NCBI GenBank assembly: GCA_002842035.1
Contig: PHBP01000001.1
Location: 171,198-235,197, forward strand
Direction: 5' to 3'
Source: Candidatus Cloacimonetes bacterium HGW-Cloacimonetes-2
GTDB taxonomy: Bacteria > Cloacimonadota > Cloacimonadia > Cloacimonadales > Cloacimonadaceae
DNA: 64,000 bases
Part shown: in pieces, positions 42,291 through 50,609 of the stretch
Layout: each line of letters begins with the position of its first letter
Numbering within the stretch: the first letter of the stretch is position 1
Position numbers and translations under genes: made by a program
Notes under the pieces: generated by a model
Told to the model about the DNA's origin: nothing
The model's input: only the letters and a program-made list of their open reading frames with translations
The model's database searches: none

Positions 42291-44000
42291 CTAATCTATG
42301 ACTGTAAGCTTGATCACTTCGCGAATGGAGGTAAGACCTTGCTTCATCTTGACGATAGCGGCATCGTGGAGAGTACGCATACCGGAACGAAGTGCAGATT
42401 CGCGGATCAGATCCTGATTTCCGCCATCATAAATGATCTTACGGATTGCAGGATCTACAGTGAGAAGCTCGAATATACCTGTACGTCCGGAGTAACCGGT
42501 GTTGTCGCAGTGGACGCAGCCGGTGCCATGCTTGAAGGTTATCTTGGAAGCATCTTCAGGAGTGATACCAGCATCGCGGATCTCATCTTCAGTCGGCTTG
42601 TAATCTGTCTTGCAGTGTTTGCAGATCTTACGCATCAGACGCTGAGCCATCACGAGGGAAAGAGATGAACCGACGAGGTAGGGTTTGATACCGATATCGA
42701 TCAAACGTGTAACTGTGGCGGGAGCATCGTTGGCGTGCAGTGTCGAGAACACAAGGTGACCTGTCAGAGAGAACTTGATAGCGATATCTGCGGTTTCCTC
42801 GTCACGAATTTCACCTATTAGCACGATATCCGGGTCCTGACGCAAGACAGAGCGCAGAGCAGAACCGAAAGTAAGGCCGATTTGCTCTTTGGTCTCGATC
42901 TGAGTAATACCCTCGAGGCGGTATTCCACGGGGTCTTCCACGGTAATGATATTGGTTTCGGGATCCTCAATCTCCTTCAAGGCTGCGTGCAATGAAGTTG
43001 ATTTACCGCTACCGGTGGGACCTGAAACGATAATGATACCATAAGGACGGCGAATGATCTTATTAAAGATCATCATGTCTTCGGGCTCGAAACCAAGGGT
43101 GGAAAGCTTGAATCCGAATTCACCCTTGTCCAAAAGACGCATCACGACCTTTTCACCGAGCACGGTAGGAGTGATGGATACACGAACGTCAACGCTCTTT
43201 AAAGAGGTCTTGAGCGCGATATGACCGTCCTGAGGAAGTCTGCGTTCCGCTATGTTGAGCTTGGACATAACCTTGATCAAAGAGATCACACCGGCATGCA
43301 TTCCGATAGGCGGAGTCATTACTTCGCGCAGTGCTCCGTCCACACGAAAACGCACGCGTGTGTTTTTGATAAGAGGTTCGATGTGAATATCTGTCGCATT
43401 TGCCTTGATAGCTTCGTTGATAATCAGATTAACAAGCTTAACGATGGGTGCATCAGCATCACCGGAAGCAGCAGCTATTGTGATCTCATTTTCTTCATCA
43501 TCAACTGCGACAAAGTCAAAGCCACCGACTGCTGATTCGACTTCGGTAGTAGTACGAATGCTCTTGTAATATTTCTCGATAGTATCTCTGAGAGCTGTAT
43601 CTCCGATCAATAGAGGTTTGACATTCTTACCAAGCAGCTTTTTCAAGCTATCGATTACAGTAAGATTTTCAGGATCGGTAGTAGCAATTACTACTCCATC
43701 AGGCTCATTGCGGAGGGCTATGACATGGTTCTCGACTGCAAATGGTTCTGGAATCATCGATACGACATTGACGTCCAGATCGACGAGTTCTGAATCGTTA
43801 ACTATGTCATAGGGCAGTTGCATCTTAAGGGCTGCCAATAGCTGGGATTCTTCCAAGTGGCCGAGCTTGATGAGAGTCTCACCAATTTTCAGGCCAAAAT
43901 TCGACTGCTTGATCAAGGCTTCTTTGACTTGGTCTTCGGTGACGAATCTTTCGTGTACCAAGATCTCGCCAAGACGGGCAAACTCAGGGTTAAAGCTCAT
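42291..44000 (-). CDS. pilB: Type IV pilus assembly ATPase PilB
   Basis: A 569-residue secretion ATPase. The N-terminal MshEN-type domain (RLGEILVHERFVTEDQVKEA ... KIGETLIKLGHLEESQLLAA) is the type that can bind c-di-GMP. The motor domain follows, with Walker A GPTGSGKSTS, an Asp box, Walker B DIVLIGEIRDEETADIA and a His box (STLHANDAPATVTRL). A four-cysteine zinc site (CKHC ... CVHC) near the C-terminus is intact. It powers pilus extension. Shine-Dalgarno GAGG lies 7 nt upstream. The c-di-GMP control is inferred from the domain. Confidence 0.95.
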   Translation of the reverse strand: MSFNPEFARLGEILVHERFVTEDQVKEALIKQSNFGLKIGETLIKLGHLEESQLLAALKMQLPYDIVNDSELVDLDVNVVSMIPEPFAVENHVIALRNEPDGVVIATTDPENLTVIDSLKKLLGKNVKPLLIGDTALRDTIEKYYKSIRTTTEVESAVGGFDFVAVDDEENEITIAAASGDADAPIVKLVNLIINEAIKANATDIHIEPLIKNTRVRFRVDGALREVMTPPIGMHAGVISLIKVMSKLNIAERRLPQDGHIALKTSLKSVDVRVSITPTVLGEKVVMRLLDKGEFGFKLSTLGFEPEDMMIFNKIIRRPYGIIIVSGPTGSGKSTSLHAALKEIEDPETNIITVEDPVEYRLEGITQIETKEQIGLTFGSALRSVLRQDPDIVLIGEIRDEETADIAIKFSLTGHLVFSTLHANDAPATVTRLIDIGIKPYLVGSSLSLVMAQRLMRKICKHCKTDYKPTEDEIRDAGITPEDASKITFKHGTGCVHCDNTGYSGRTGIFELLTVDPAIRKIIYDGGNQDLIRESALRSGMRTLHDAAIVKMKQGLTSIREVIKLTVID

Positions 44001-44091
44001 TTTGTATCCTCGTTATTTATTCTAAAAAAGTATGAATCTCTATCTTGAGACTAATCTTGAACCGATATCAACTCCCTTTACTTATTATTAT

Positions 44092-44120
44092 GGGATGGGA
44101 GACTCGTGGTCCCCCATCCC
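44092..44120 (-). other. Hairpin between the lipoprotein and pilB genes
   Basis: Stem GGGATGGG/CCCATCCC with about a 13-nt loop in the 133-nt gap inside the pilus operon. No T-tract follows on the minus strand. It may be an mRNA processing or attenuation site. Confidence 0.4.
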
Positions 44121-44133
44121 GATATTTCATTTC

Positions 44134-46362
44134 TTAGAAAGGAGGATTAACCAAAGGATAACGATACAACTGAACTTCTGTATCAGATGTTACGCTAGTT
44201 CCTAGGATACGTCCCACGATAGCACCGCTGGCCTGACCGGGAGTACCGGTGAGAGGATCCGGTAGCGGGATTTCCACTACGTAGAACCTGATTCGACCAA
44301 TTGCAAGGCCATTCCAATCCGTAGTGATCTGCCAAGGCGGATCGTTTGGATCGTTATTGGTTCCGGCGGTCTGTACAAAGTTACCGCGGGTCGAGACCAA
44401 CATGATCTTGGCATCGTGTATGAAGTTTCCTTGTGAATCCGTTAGCAGGCTATAGATATCCGCTTCTTTGAATGCAGGGGCATCCTGTCCAAAGTTCAGA
44501 AGACCAGGGATTGCCTGCATTTCGAAACGCGGATCCTGCAAAGGCAGTATCACGATGGATTGTCCATATACACTGGCACCCTGACCATTGAGAGTTTCGA
44601 CTCTGATGGTAAGTGGCTCATAGGTATAGGTTCCGGAATAAGTAAGCACTGTATAGGCAACACCGGCAAGGGAATCACCATTTACGCTTACGTTTCCGAC
44701 GAATGCATCGGCAACAATCTGGCAATTATATGTATCACCTGGCAGGAAGAACCGTACTGCTGTACCGCGTTCCACAGGATTACCCCATTGATCTTTTATC
44801 ACTGCACCAGCTATCACTCTCCACAATCCGCCACCCATATTGGTACCGGTGTTGAATCCACCGATAAAGGGTACGATTGTGTGGGGAGGACCAGCCTGAA
44901 TAATGATATTGGGTTTGGATGCAAACACATACTTGCCATTCTTGGTGCAAGAGGCACGGACAGTCAGCACGCCGGCTGTAGTGCCACTATTTACAGATAT
45001 CTGCGCTTCACCGCCACTGGAAACCACCAATACGCTATCCTGAACAGGTTGGTTATTGAGGTTGGCTCCGGCAGGAGGATTGGTATTCATAATCTTGAAA
45101 TACACATTCTGCGGAGTATCGATCAAGTTGCCATTGATATCCTTGAGCTTGACGCGCAGGATAGCTGATGAAGTACCACCGGTATTCGCTACTGAAAGCG
45201 TAATCTGCTCTTCCTGTGTCCATTGAATAGAGTGAATATCATCACTGGAAACATTGAATATCAGAGAGCTTGTAAGTGTGTCGCCATTGGCAAAGGCTGA
45301 TATTGTGGCAGCACCGGCTTGCAGACCGGGGGTGAACCGGACAGTAGCTGTGCCATTGATATCCGAGTTCATTGTAACAGTCTGAGTAGTATTAATAAAG
45401 GTACCCAGGTTCGTCGTGAACTTAACCGGCTTGGTAGGACACAGGTTATTATGCATATCAGTCAGTTTCGCTTGCATAAATATCGGATTGGGACTGCCCA
45501 CAAAACTGGTATCGGCTTCGACCATAGTCCCATCAACCTGAACAAAGCTCTTGAGCTCCAAGTTAGCAGGTCTTCCGGGCGATACGATGATACCACGTTG
45601 AGCGCTCTTGTCAGCCAATCTCGCTGTTACCATACCGCTTCCGGCGATAGTCCCCGCGTGTAGCTGTACAGACGCCCTCCCGTTAACAGTTTGAACAACG
45701 ACGGAATCTCCCAGGAGATTTCCTTCGGCATCCATAAAGTTACCACGGGTAGTGGCAAAGGTAATCAGAGTATTGTTTGGTACATCATTGCCCAAGATAT
45801 TGATAGCACGGGCACGGATAGTAATCGCCTGTGTTACTGTCATCGGTTGAGGTCCAATCGAAGCTGGTGTCGGGAATTCCAAAGAAAGGCTCTGGATCGG
45901 GGGCACATCAACGATTTCGACATTTACCATCGTTGTATCAGCAGATACAATACTATCGGCCACAGAATCGTGGTACTTGCGTACTATCGCATAAATTGAG
46001 GCAGTACCTACATCACCATCATCCCAGAATATTGATCTGGCAACACCTGTACTATCAGTAGCAACATTAGTCAGCACACGGCCAAGATCGGTCTTGAACT
46101 GCACCATCTGATTTGTGGCTGCAAATCCCTCACCATCTTTCACAGTAATACTGATAGTGGAATAAGTGATGTTATTATCAGAATAAATCGTGTCCGGAGA
46201 GGCCACAGCCTTGGTAATGATCCTGACCTGTGAATTAGGTGGTGGTGGCGGTACATCCGGCAAAATTATAGGCGGATTACGTCTATCGCAGGAGCTGGAG
46301 AGACTTACCAGCACCAAAAGCAATAGCATAAAGAAGGGACTAAGGGAACGAAGTTTTCTCAT
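44134..46362 (-). CDS. Lipoprotein with bacterial Ig-like (invasin/BIG1) repeats in the pilus operon
   Basis: A 742-residue predicted lipoprotein. The signal peptide ends in a lipobox LSSSC (Cys about 25), followed by a proline-rich linker (PDVPPPPP) and several Ig-like repeats of invasin/intimin BIG1 type. These are visible as ISITVKDGEGFAATNQMVQFKT, IRARAINILGNDVPNNTLITF, ILRVKLKDINGNLIDTPQNV and AGAVIKDQWGNPVERGTAVRF. Its ATG overlaps the pilQ stop (ATGA), so it is translationally coupled to the secretin. It may be an outer-membrane accessory of the secretin, or a surface adhesin associated with the pilus; context supports a pilus role but does not prove it. Confidence 0.85.
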   Translation of the reverse strand: MRKLRSLSPFFMLLLLVLVSLSSSCDRRNPPIILPDVPPPPPNSQVRIITKAVASPDTIYSDNNITYSTISITVKDGEGFAATNQMVQFKTDLGRVLTNVATDSTGVARSIFWDDGDVGTASIYAIVRKYHDSVADSIVSADTTMVNVEIVDVPPIQSLSLEFPTPASIGPQPMTVTQAITIRARAINILGNDVPNNTLITFATTRGNFMDAEGNLLGDSVVVQTVNGRASVQLHAGTIAGSGMVTARLADKSAQRGIIVSPGRPANLELKSFVQVDGTMVEADTSFVGSPNPIFMQAKLTDMHNNLCPTKPVKFTTNLGTFINTTQTVTMNSDINGTATVRFTPGLQAGAATISAFANGDTLTSSLIFNVSSDDIHSIQWTQEEQITLSVANTGGTSSAILRVKLKDINGNLIDTPQNVYFKIMNTNPPAGANLNNQPVQDSVLVVSSGGEAQISVNSGTTAGVLTVRASCTKNGKYVFASKPNIIIQAGPPHTIVPFIGGFNTGTNMGGGLWRVIAGAVIKDQWGNPVERGTAVRFFLPGDTYNCQIVADAFVGNVSVNGDSLAGVAYTVLTYSGTYTYEPLTIRVETLNGQGASVYGQSIVILPLQDPRFEMQAIPGLLNFGQDAPAFKEADIYSLLTDSQGNFIHDAKIMLVSTRGNFVQTAGTNNDPNDPPWQITTDWNGLAIGRIRFYVVEIPLPDPLTGTPGQASGAIVGRILGTSVTSDTEVQLYRYPLVNPPF

Positions 46363-47771
46363 TGTTGTTCCTCCTGAGCCTGTTCTTCTTCCTCAAACTC
46401 AATCAGGTTGCGAGTAAGACGCTCGTCAACGATCGGGGCGGGGCTGGATTGATGAGTAGAAATCAATCTGGGAGTGATCTCCATAATCAGATCAGTGTTC
46501 TCGACCATTTCATAACGGTGCTGGAACAGCTTTCCGACGAAAGGAAGGTCGCCCAAGAAGGGAAGTTTTGTGGTTTTTTGGTTGATAGTGGAATTGAGCA
46601 GTCCACCCACGATAATTCTTTGTTCGTTGGGAACAGTGACACGGGTGGAAATCCTGCGGACCTTGGTGCGGGGAACGTATCCACCGACGAGATCTGTTAC
46701 GCTGCTAACTTCGGGAGCTATGTGAGCGGTGATCATACCCTGTGCGTTGACTGTGGGGGTCACGCGGAGCATAATACCAACTTCTTCACGCTCGACTTGA
46801 ATTTGACGATCGTTATCGGTGACAACAAAAGGTACGACTTCACCGATATGAATTTCGGCTTCGTTGCCACTAAGTGCTGTTACACGGGTATCCGTGAGCA
46901 GCTTGGCAGCATTGTTTTCAAGCAGCCAGTCAATAGTGATGTCAAGAGCCGTAAGCTGACGGCTGAAGTGACCGATATCATGGAATCCATTGATTCTTTG
47001 GAAGTATTGTTGATCCGGAACTACACCAAAATCGGTCGGATCGCCGTGAGGCAGATAACCGGTTTCGTCGTTATAATTGTAAGGAAGACCCACACCGTCA
47101 CCATTGACAGGATCTTCTGCCAGGATGGTAGTAAGGTGATTGAGTCTTGACCAATCGATACCATACTTCTTGGCATTGGAAAGGTGTACTTCGATCAAGC
47201 GAACTCTGATCTCGATCTGCTTTTGTTCGACATCGATACCGTTGATAAGCTCTACTAACTGGTTGTAGCTCTCAGGGTTTCCGTAGAACATAATGGCATT
47301 TTGTCCTTCGATCGGAACGATTGTGCCACCGGTTCCTTCCAGGGCTTTGCCGACTAAAGCGGCATCAAGATTGTTCAGATAGATCACATAGCTGCGTTCG
47401 CCGGCTTCTTCTGTGATCCTTTGGCGCTCGCCGACCAAGAATGTATTTTCGCCTACCACACGATAAGAAAGACCTACTGCACGGGCTACCAAGGCAACCG
47501 CATTCTCGATAGGAACGTCCTTAATATTGATCGTAACACGTCTTTCTTCACGCTGACCGCTGCCGGCCTGATCAACAGCAAGCACAATATTTGTGTTGCT
47601 GAGGCGTGACAGAGCGTTCAATACTGAGGAGAGAGTTGCGTCGTCTGCGTTGAAGGTAACTCTTGTTAATAATGGTGATCTGTTCTGAGCAAAGACTAGA
47701 CTGATTGCAAAAAGCATCACAGCCAGCAAGATAATGCTCAGGTACTTTCTAGAGCTTACCATATTTTTCAT
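46359..47771 (-). CDS. pilQ: Type IV pilus secretin PilQ
   Basis: A 470-residue outer-membrane secretin. The signal peptide (about 8-29) is followed by N-domains: STN-like (ATLSSVLNALSRLSNTNIVLAV), then an NolW-type domain (VIYLNNLDAALVGKALEGTGG). The secretin core has VPFVV, the VGIMLRVTPTVN segment, PNEQRIIVGGLL and LPFLGDLPFVGKLFQ. It forms the pore for the pilus. It is shorter than proteobacterial PilQ because AMIN domains are missing. The start is set at ATG 47771 (GGGAG 5 nt upstream). Confidence 0.94.
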   Translation of the reverse strand: MKNMVSSRKYLSIILLAVMLFAISLVFAQNRSPLLTRVTFNADDATLSSVLNALSRLSNTNIVLAVDQAGSGQREERRVTINIKDVPIENAVALVARAVGLSYRVVGENTFLVGERQRITEEAGERSYVIYLNNLDAALVGKALEGTGGTIVPIEGQNAIMFYGNPESYNQLVELINGIDVEQKQIEIRVRLIEVHLSNAKKYGIDWSRLNHLTTILAEDPVNGDGVGLPYNYNDETGYLPHGDPTDFGVVPDQQYFQRINGFHDIGHFSRQLTALDITIDWLLENNAAKLLTDTRVTALSGNEAEIHIGEVVPFVVTDNDRQIQVEREEVGIMLRVTPTVNAQGMITAHIAPEVSSVTDLVGGYVPRTKVRRISTRVTVPNEQRIIVGGLLNSTINQKTTKLPFLGDLPFVGKLFQHRYEMVENTDLIMEITPRLISTHQSSPAPIVDERLTRNLIEFEEEEQAQEEQQ

Positions 47772-47802
47772 ATTAACTCCCAATGTTCTATTTCCTTTGT
47801 TT

Positions 47803-48342
47803 TTAGTAATTATCGAGATTGGAGGAGGTATTGTTCAGATCCTCCTGCGGTCTTTGAGGCCTGGGCTGCACTGTGGTTGTGTAGGTGCTGCCACCATAAT
47901 AATAAGTCATTGTATTGTCACCAATGTTTACGATGCGACGGCCTTCGATCACATCACCGACTCTTCCGCCGTGGATCTGATCTTGATACTCAACGTAGGC
48001 AATCTTGTTGCCAAATTCATCAATTGCTGTGGTACTGAGGCGGAAGGTATTGCGGACCATTTCCTCAAATTCCTTCATCCTATCCACTTGATCCTTGATG
48101 ATGTTTCCTTGACGGAGCGGATCGCGGTTTGTACCAAAGACGAAGCTCTTACGGTCTTGGATCGAATTTTCGATCATTTTGATCCGGTTGAGCAGAGTAT
48201 CAGAGACAGATTCTTCCGTATGGATGGAACGTGCCGGCACTTTGGACATTGTATTGTACATTGAATACAGCTTGATTCCCATAGCGATGAGGGCGATCAC
48301 GATCAATGCAATTGCGAAGTCTTTAACGAATCTTGCTTGCAT
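47803..48342 (-). CDS. pilP: PilP-like type IV pilus assembly protein
   Basis: A 179-residue protein with an N-terminal membrane segment (about 10-29) and a small C-terminal beta domain (KIAYVEYQDQIHGGRVGDVIEGRRIVNIG). This resembles the PilP/GspC homology region that contacts the secretin. The position between pilO and pilQ matches the canonical pilMNOPQ order. PilP is normally a lipoprotein; here a membrane helix replaces the lipobox. The function is assigned mainly from position and domain shape. Confidence 0.7.
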   Translation of the reverse strand: MQARFVKDFAIALIVIALIAMGIKLYSMYNTMSKVPARSIHTEESVSDTLLNRIKMIENSIQDRKSFVFGTNRDPLRQGNIIKDQVDRMKEFEEMVRNTFRLSTTAIDEFGNKIAYVEYQDQIHGGRVGDVIEGRRIVNIGDNTMTYYYGGSTYTTTVQPRPQRPQEDLNNTSSNLDNY

Positions 48343-48896
48343 TATACCTCCCTTTTAACCTTAAAGATTGAAAGCTCGAGCGTCACTCTGTAGCGGTTTG
48401 GTCCACCGGTAGATTGATCTCTTTGTGAATTGCTGACCTGAGCTGGGCTGATATCCAAAGCGTGGATCTTGATAAGGTTGTCCATCGCTTCGATATCGGA
48501 TATAAACTGGCCAACTTGAATATAGGTAGCTTCCAATTCCATATTGTAGGTTGTCTCGATCAGACCGGGCAGGGAAAACTTGTTGCTATCCGCAAGCCTG
48601 GTAATCGAAATGGAGCGCTGATGAGCCATCTCACCGATACGTCTCTTGAATTCATTGATCTCATCAAAAGAGAAAGCTCCCTCTTTGGTGAGACTGTTAT
48701 CAATAATCAGAGCAAACTGAGAAAGCTGTTCTTCCAGAATCCTGGCGCTATTCAGCTTCTCTTGAGCAGTTTTGATCCGATTGTCATAATCTGAAATCTT
48801 GTCCAAGCTGGACTTGAGCATATTGCTACTGAGCGTGAAGAAGATCACTGCAGTCAGCAATATCACCAGAACCATTATTGTATAGCGTTCTTTCAT
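48342..48896 (-). CDS. pilO: PilO-like type IV pilus alignment protein
   Basis: A 184-residue protein with one N-terminal membrane helix (about 7-27), a coiled-coil (KISDYDNRIKTAQEKLNSARILEEQL) and a ferredoxin-like C-terminal domain (YNMELEATYIQVGQFISDIEAM). This is the PilO architecture. It forms the inner-membrane alignment complex with PilM and PilN. It overlaps pilN (ATGA) and pilP by 1 nt. Confidence 0.85.
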   Translation of the reverse strand: MKERYTIMVLVILLTAVIFFTLSSNMLKSSLDKISDYDNRIKTAQEKLNSARILEEQLSQFALIIDNSLTKEGAFSFDEINEFKRRIGEMAHQRSISITRLADSNKFSLPGLIETTYNMELEATYIQVGQFISDIEAMDNLIKIHALDISPAQVSNSQRDQSTGGPNRYRVTLELSIFKVKREV

Positions 48897-49495
48897 CGTT
48901 CCCCCACCACTGGTGCTTTCTGAGTTTCTCTGCTATAGCACTCGATTACAAATTCCAGGATAGCAGTATCTTTGACTATCTGACGACTGATCTGTCCTGA
49001 TTTGATTTGCGGAAAATCGTTCGCTATTTCTGGATTGCTCTTGAGGCGAATTATGAAGCTATTGATTAGATCCAATTCCTGGACATTTGAATTGACCGGT
49101 GTAATACCGTTTAGAGTAAGAATTCCATTATTAAAGGAAAACTTGCTAACGGCGAGCTGGTCATTGATCTCCTGACCCAATGCGATCATCTTCTTGGCCC
49201 AGAATATTCTGTTGTTGAAGGTCTCGGCCAATTTATCCAGATCTCCGCTGGAAAGATAATCTTCATTGGTCTGGAAGCTATCGAGCTGTTTCTGAGTCTG
49301 CGCAAGGTAGGCCCTGCGGGTCTCAACCTTGGCTTTCAGCTTGTTGTTTACAACAATCAGTCCGGCTATTAGAAGAACAAAACACACTAAATAAACGATC
49401 GCGGCATTTAGAAAGGTCTTTCTCTCACGTTCTGCCTGAACTTTTATTTCACCGTATTTATTGAGATTGATTTTGAAATAAAAGACTGTTCCCAT
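48893..49495 (-). CDS. pilN: PilN-like type IV pilus alignment protein
   Basis: A 200-residue protein with a short cytosolic N-terminus (YFKINLNKYG, the PilM-binding INLLP-like segment), a membrane helix (about 29-50), a coiled-coil and a ferredoxin-like C-terminal domain. Shine-Dalgarno AGGAG is present. It lies between pilM and pilO. Confidence 0.85.
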   Translation of the reverse strand: MGTVFYFKINLNKYGEIKVQAERERKTFLNAAIVYLVCFVLLIAGLIVVNNKLKAKVETRRAYLAQTQKQLDSFQTNEDYLSSGDLDKLAETFNNRIFWAKKMIALGQEINDQLAVSKFSFNNGILTLNGITPVNSNVQELDLINSFIIRLKSNPEIANDFPQIKSGQISRQIVKDTAILEFVIECYSRETQKAPVVGER

Positions 49496-49510
49496 ATCCG
49501 TTCTCCTCCC

Positions 49511-50581
49511 CTATTCCATTCTCATCGCCAAACCGATGGCAAGAGCAAGTTGGGGATCCTTTTTATCCTGGAATTTTTCAGGCATTTCAACATTGATGAA
49601 AGGCATGAACACTTCGGTAGGAATATTCACTTTGTCCTGAATGTACTCAGCAAGGCCCTTGAGCTTGGCACTGCCACCCATCAGATACACCTTTCTGTAG
49701 TCGCTGTTTCCGGCTTCTTTCACATAGAAACGAAGAGCTCGGCGTACTTCCTCGACGATTGCGTCCTCGGTGCTCTTTTCAGAGATATCGAGCATTGAGA
49801 TCGTCTTGACATCCGAAGCTCCGGGTGCATCGGTAAGTCCCCATTCAAACTTATACTCCTCAGCAGCATCCCATTCCATCTGGCGTTTACGCATTATATC
49901 GCGCGTAAAGTTATAACCGCCATAGGGTATATCGCGAGCGAAAAGCTTGGATTCGGGTCCCCAAATCACCATATTGGTTCTATGAGCACCCAGATTCAAG
50001 AGAACATAGACTCCGTCTTCGACGAAGGCATTGAGCGCAAAGCTATTTGTAATCGCCAAAGAGTCAATATCCACCAAGTTTGGTGTAAGACCTGCAGAAA
50101 CGAGGTTGTTGGTATGATCGTTCAATACTTCTTTGGTGCTGGCTGCCAACAGGATATTCATATTGTTGGTTTTCTCTTCAACACTGATTACCTGATAGTC
50201 TAGCACCATATCGCTTCCACTGATCGGGATATGCTTCTTGGCCTCAAAAAACAGCGCAGACTCAAGCTCTTCATCAGGAAGAAAGATCGTCTTGATCTGT
50301 TTGATACTGGTATTGTCACCACCGATGGAGGTAACAAGATGCTTGATGCTTTTGGGGTTGATATGCAGAGTTCTGAGCATCTCGATAATTACCGGGGCAA
50401 AGCGTTCAGGACGGAGGTCGGAAGGGATGTACTCGATCCCTTGCGGAACTGTAGGCCGAACCTCGTAATTGAGCAGCTTGAACCCATCGTGCAATTTCTT
50501 CAGATGCACGATCTTGATACTATGAGAACCGATGTCGATACCCACTGTCTCTTTGAACTTTAGCGTTTTTGTCTTCTTCAT
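49511..50581 (-). CDS. pilM: Type IV pilus assembly protein PilM
   Basis: A 356-residue actin-like ATPase of the FtsA/MreB fold. Nucleotide-binding motifs VGIDIGSHSIKIVHL, VLLNLGAHRTNMVI and VYLMGGSAKLKGLAEYI are visible. It binds the PilN N-terminus in the cytoplasm and links the alignment complex to the motors. Shine-Dalgarno GAGG lies upstream. Confidence 0.95.
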   Translation of the reverse strand: MKKTKTLKFKETVGIDIGSHSIKIVHLKKLHDGFKLLNYEVRPTVPQGIEYIPSDLRPERFAPVIIEMLRTLHINPKSIKHLVTSIGGDNTSIKQIKTIFLPDEELESALFFEAKKHIPISGSDMVLDYQVISVEEKTNNMNILLAASTKEVLNDHTNNLVSAGLTPNLVDIDSLAITNSFALNAFVEDGVYVLLNLGAHRTNMVIWGPESKLFARDIPYGGYNFTRDIMRKRQMEWDAAEEYKFEWGLTDAPGASDVKTISMLDISEKSTEDAIVEEVRRALRFYVKEAGNSDYRKVYLMGGSAKLKGLAEYIQDKVNIPTEVFMPFINVEMPEKFQDKKDPQLALAIGLAMRME

Positions 50582-50609
50582 AGTTCCTCTTTATTCTATG
50601 ACATTCAAT

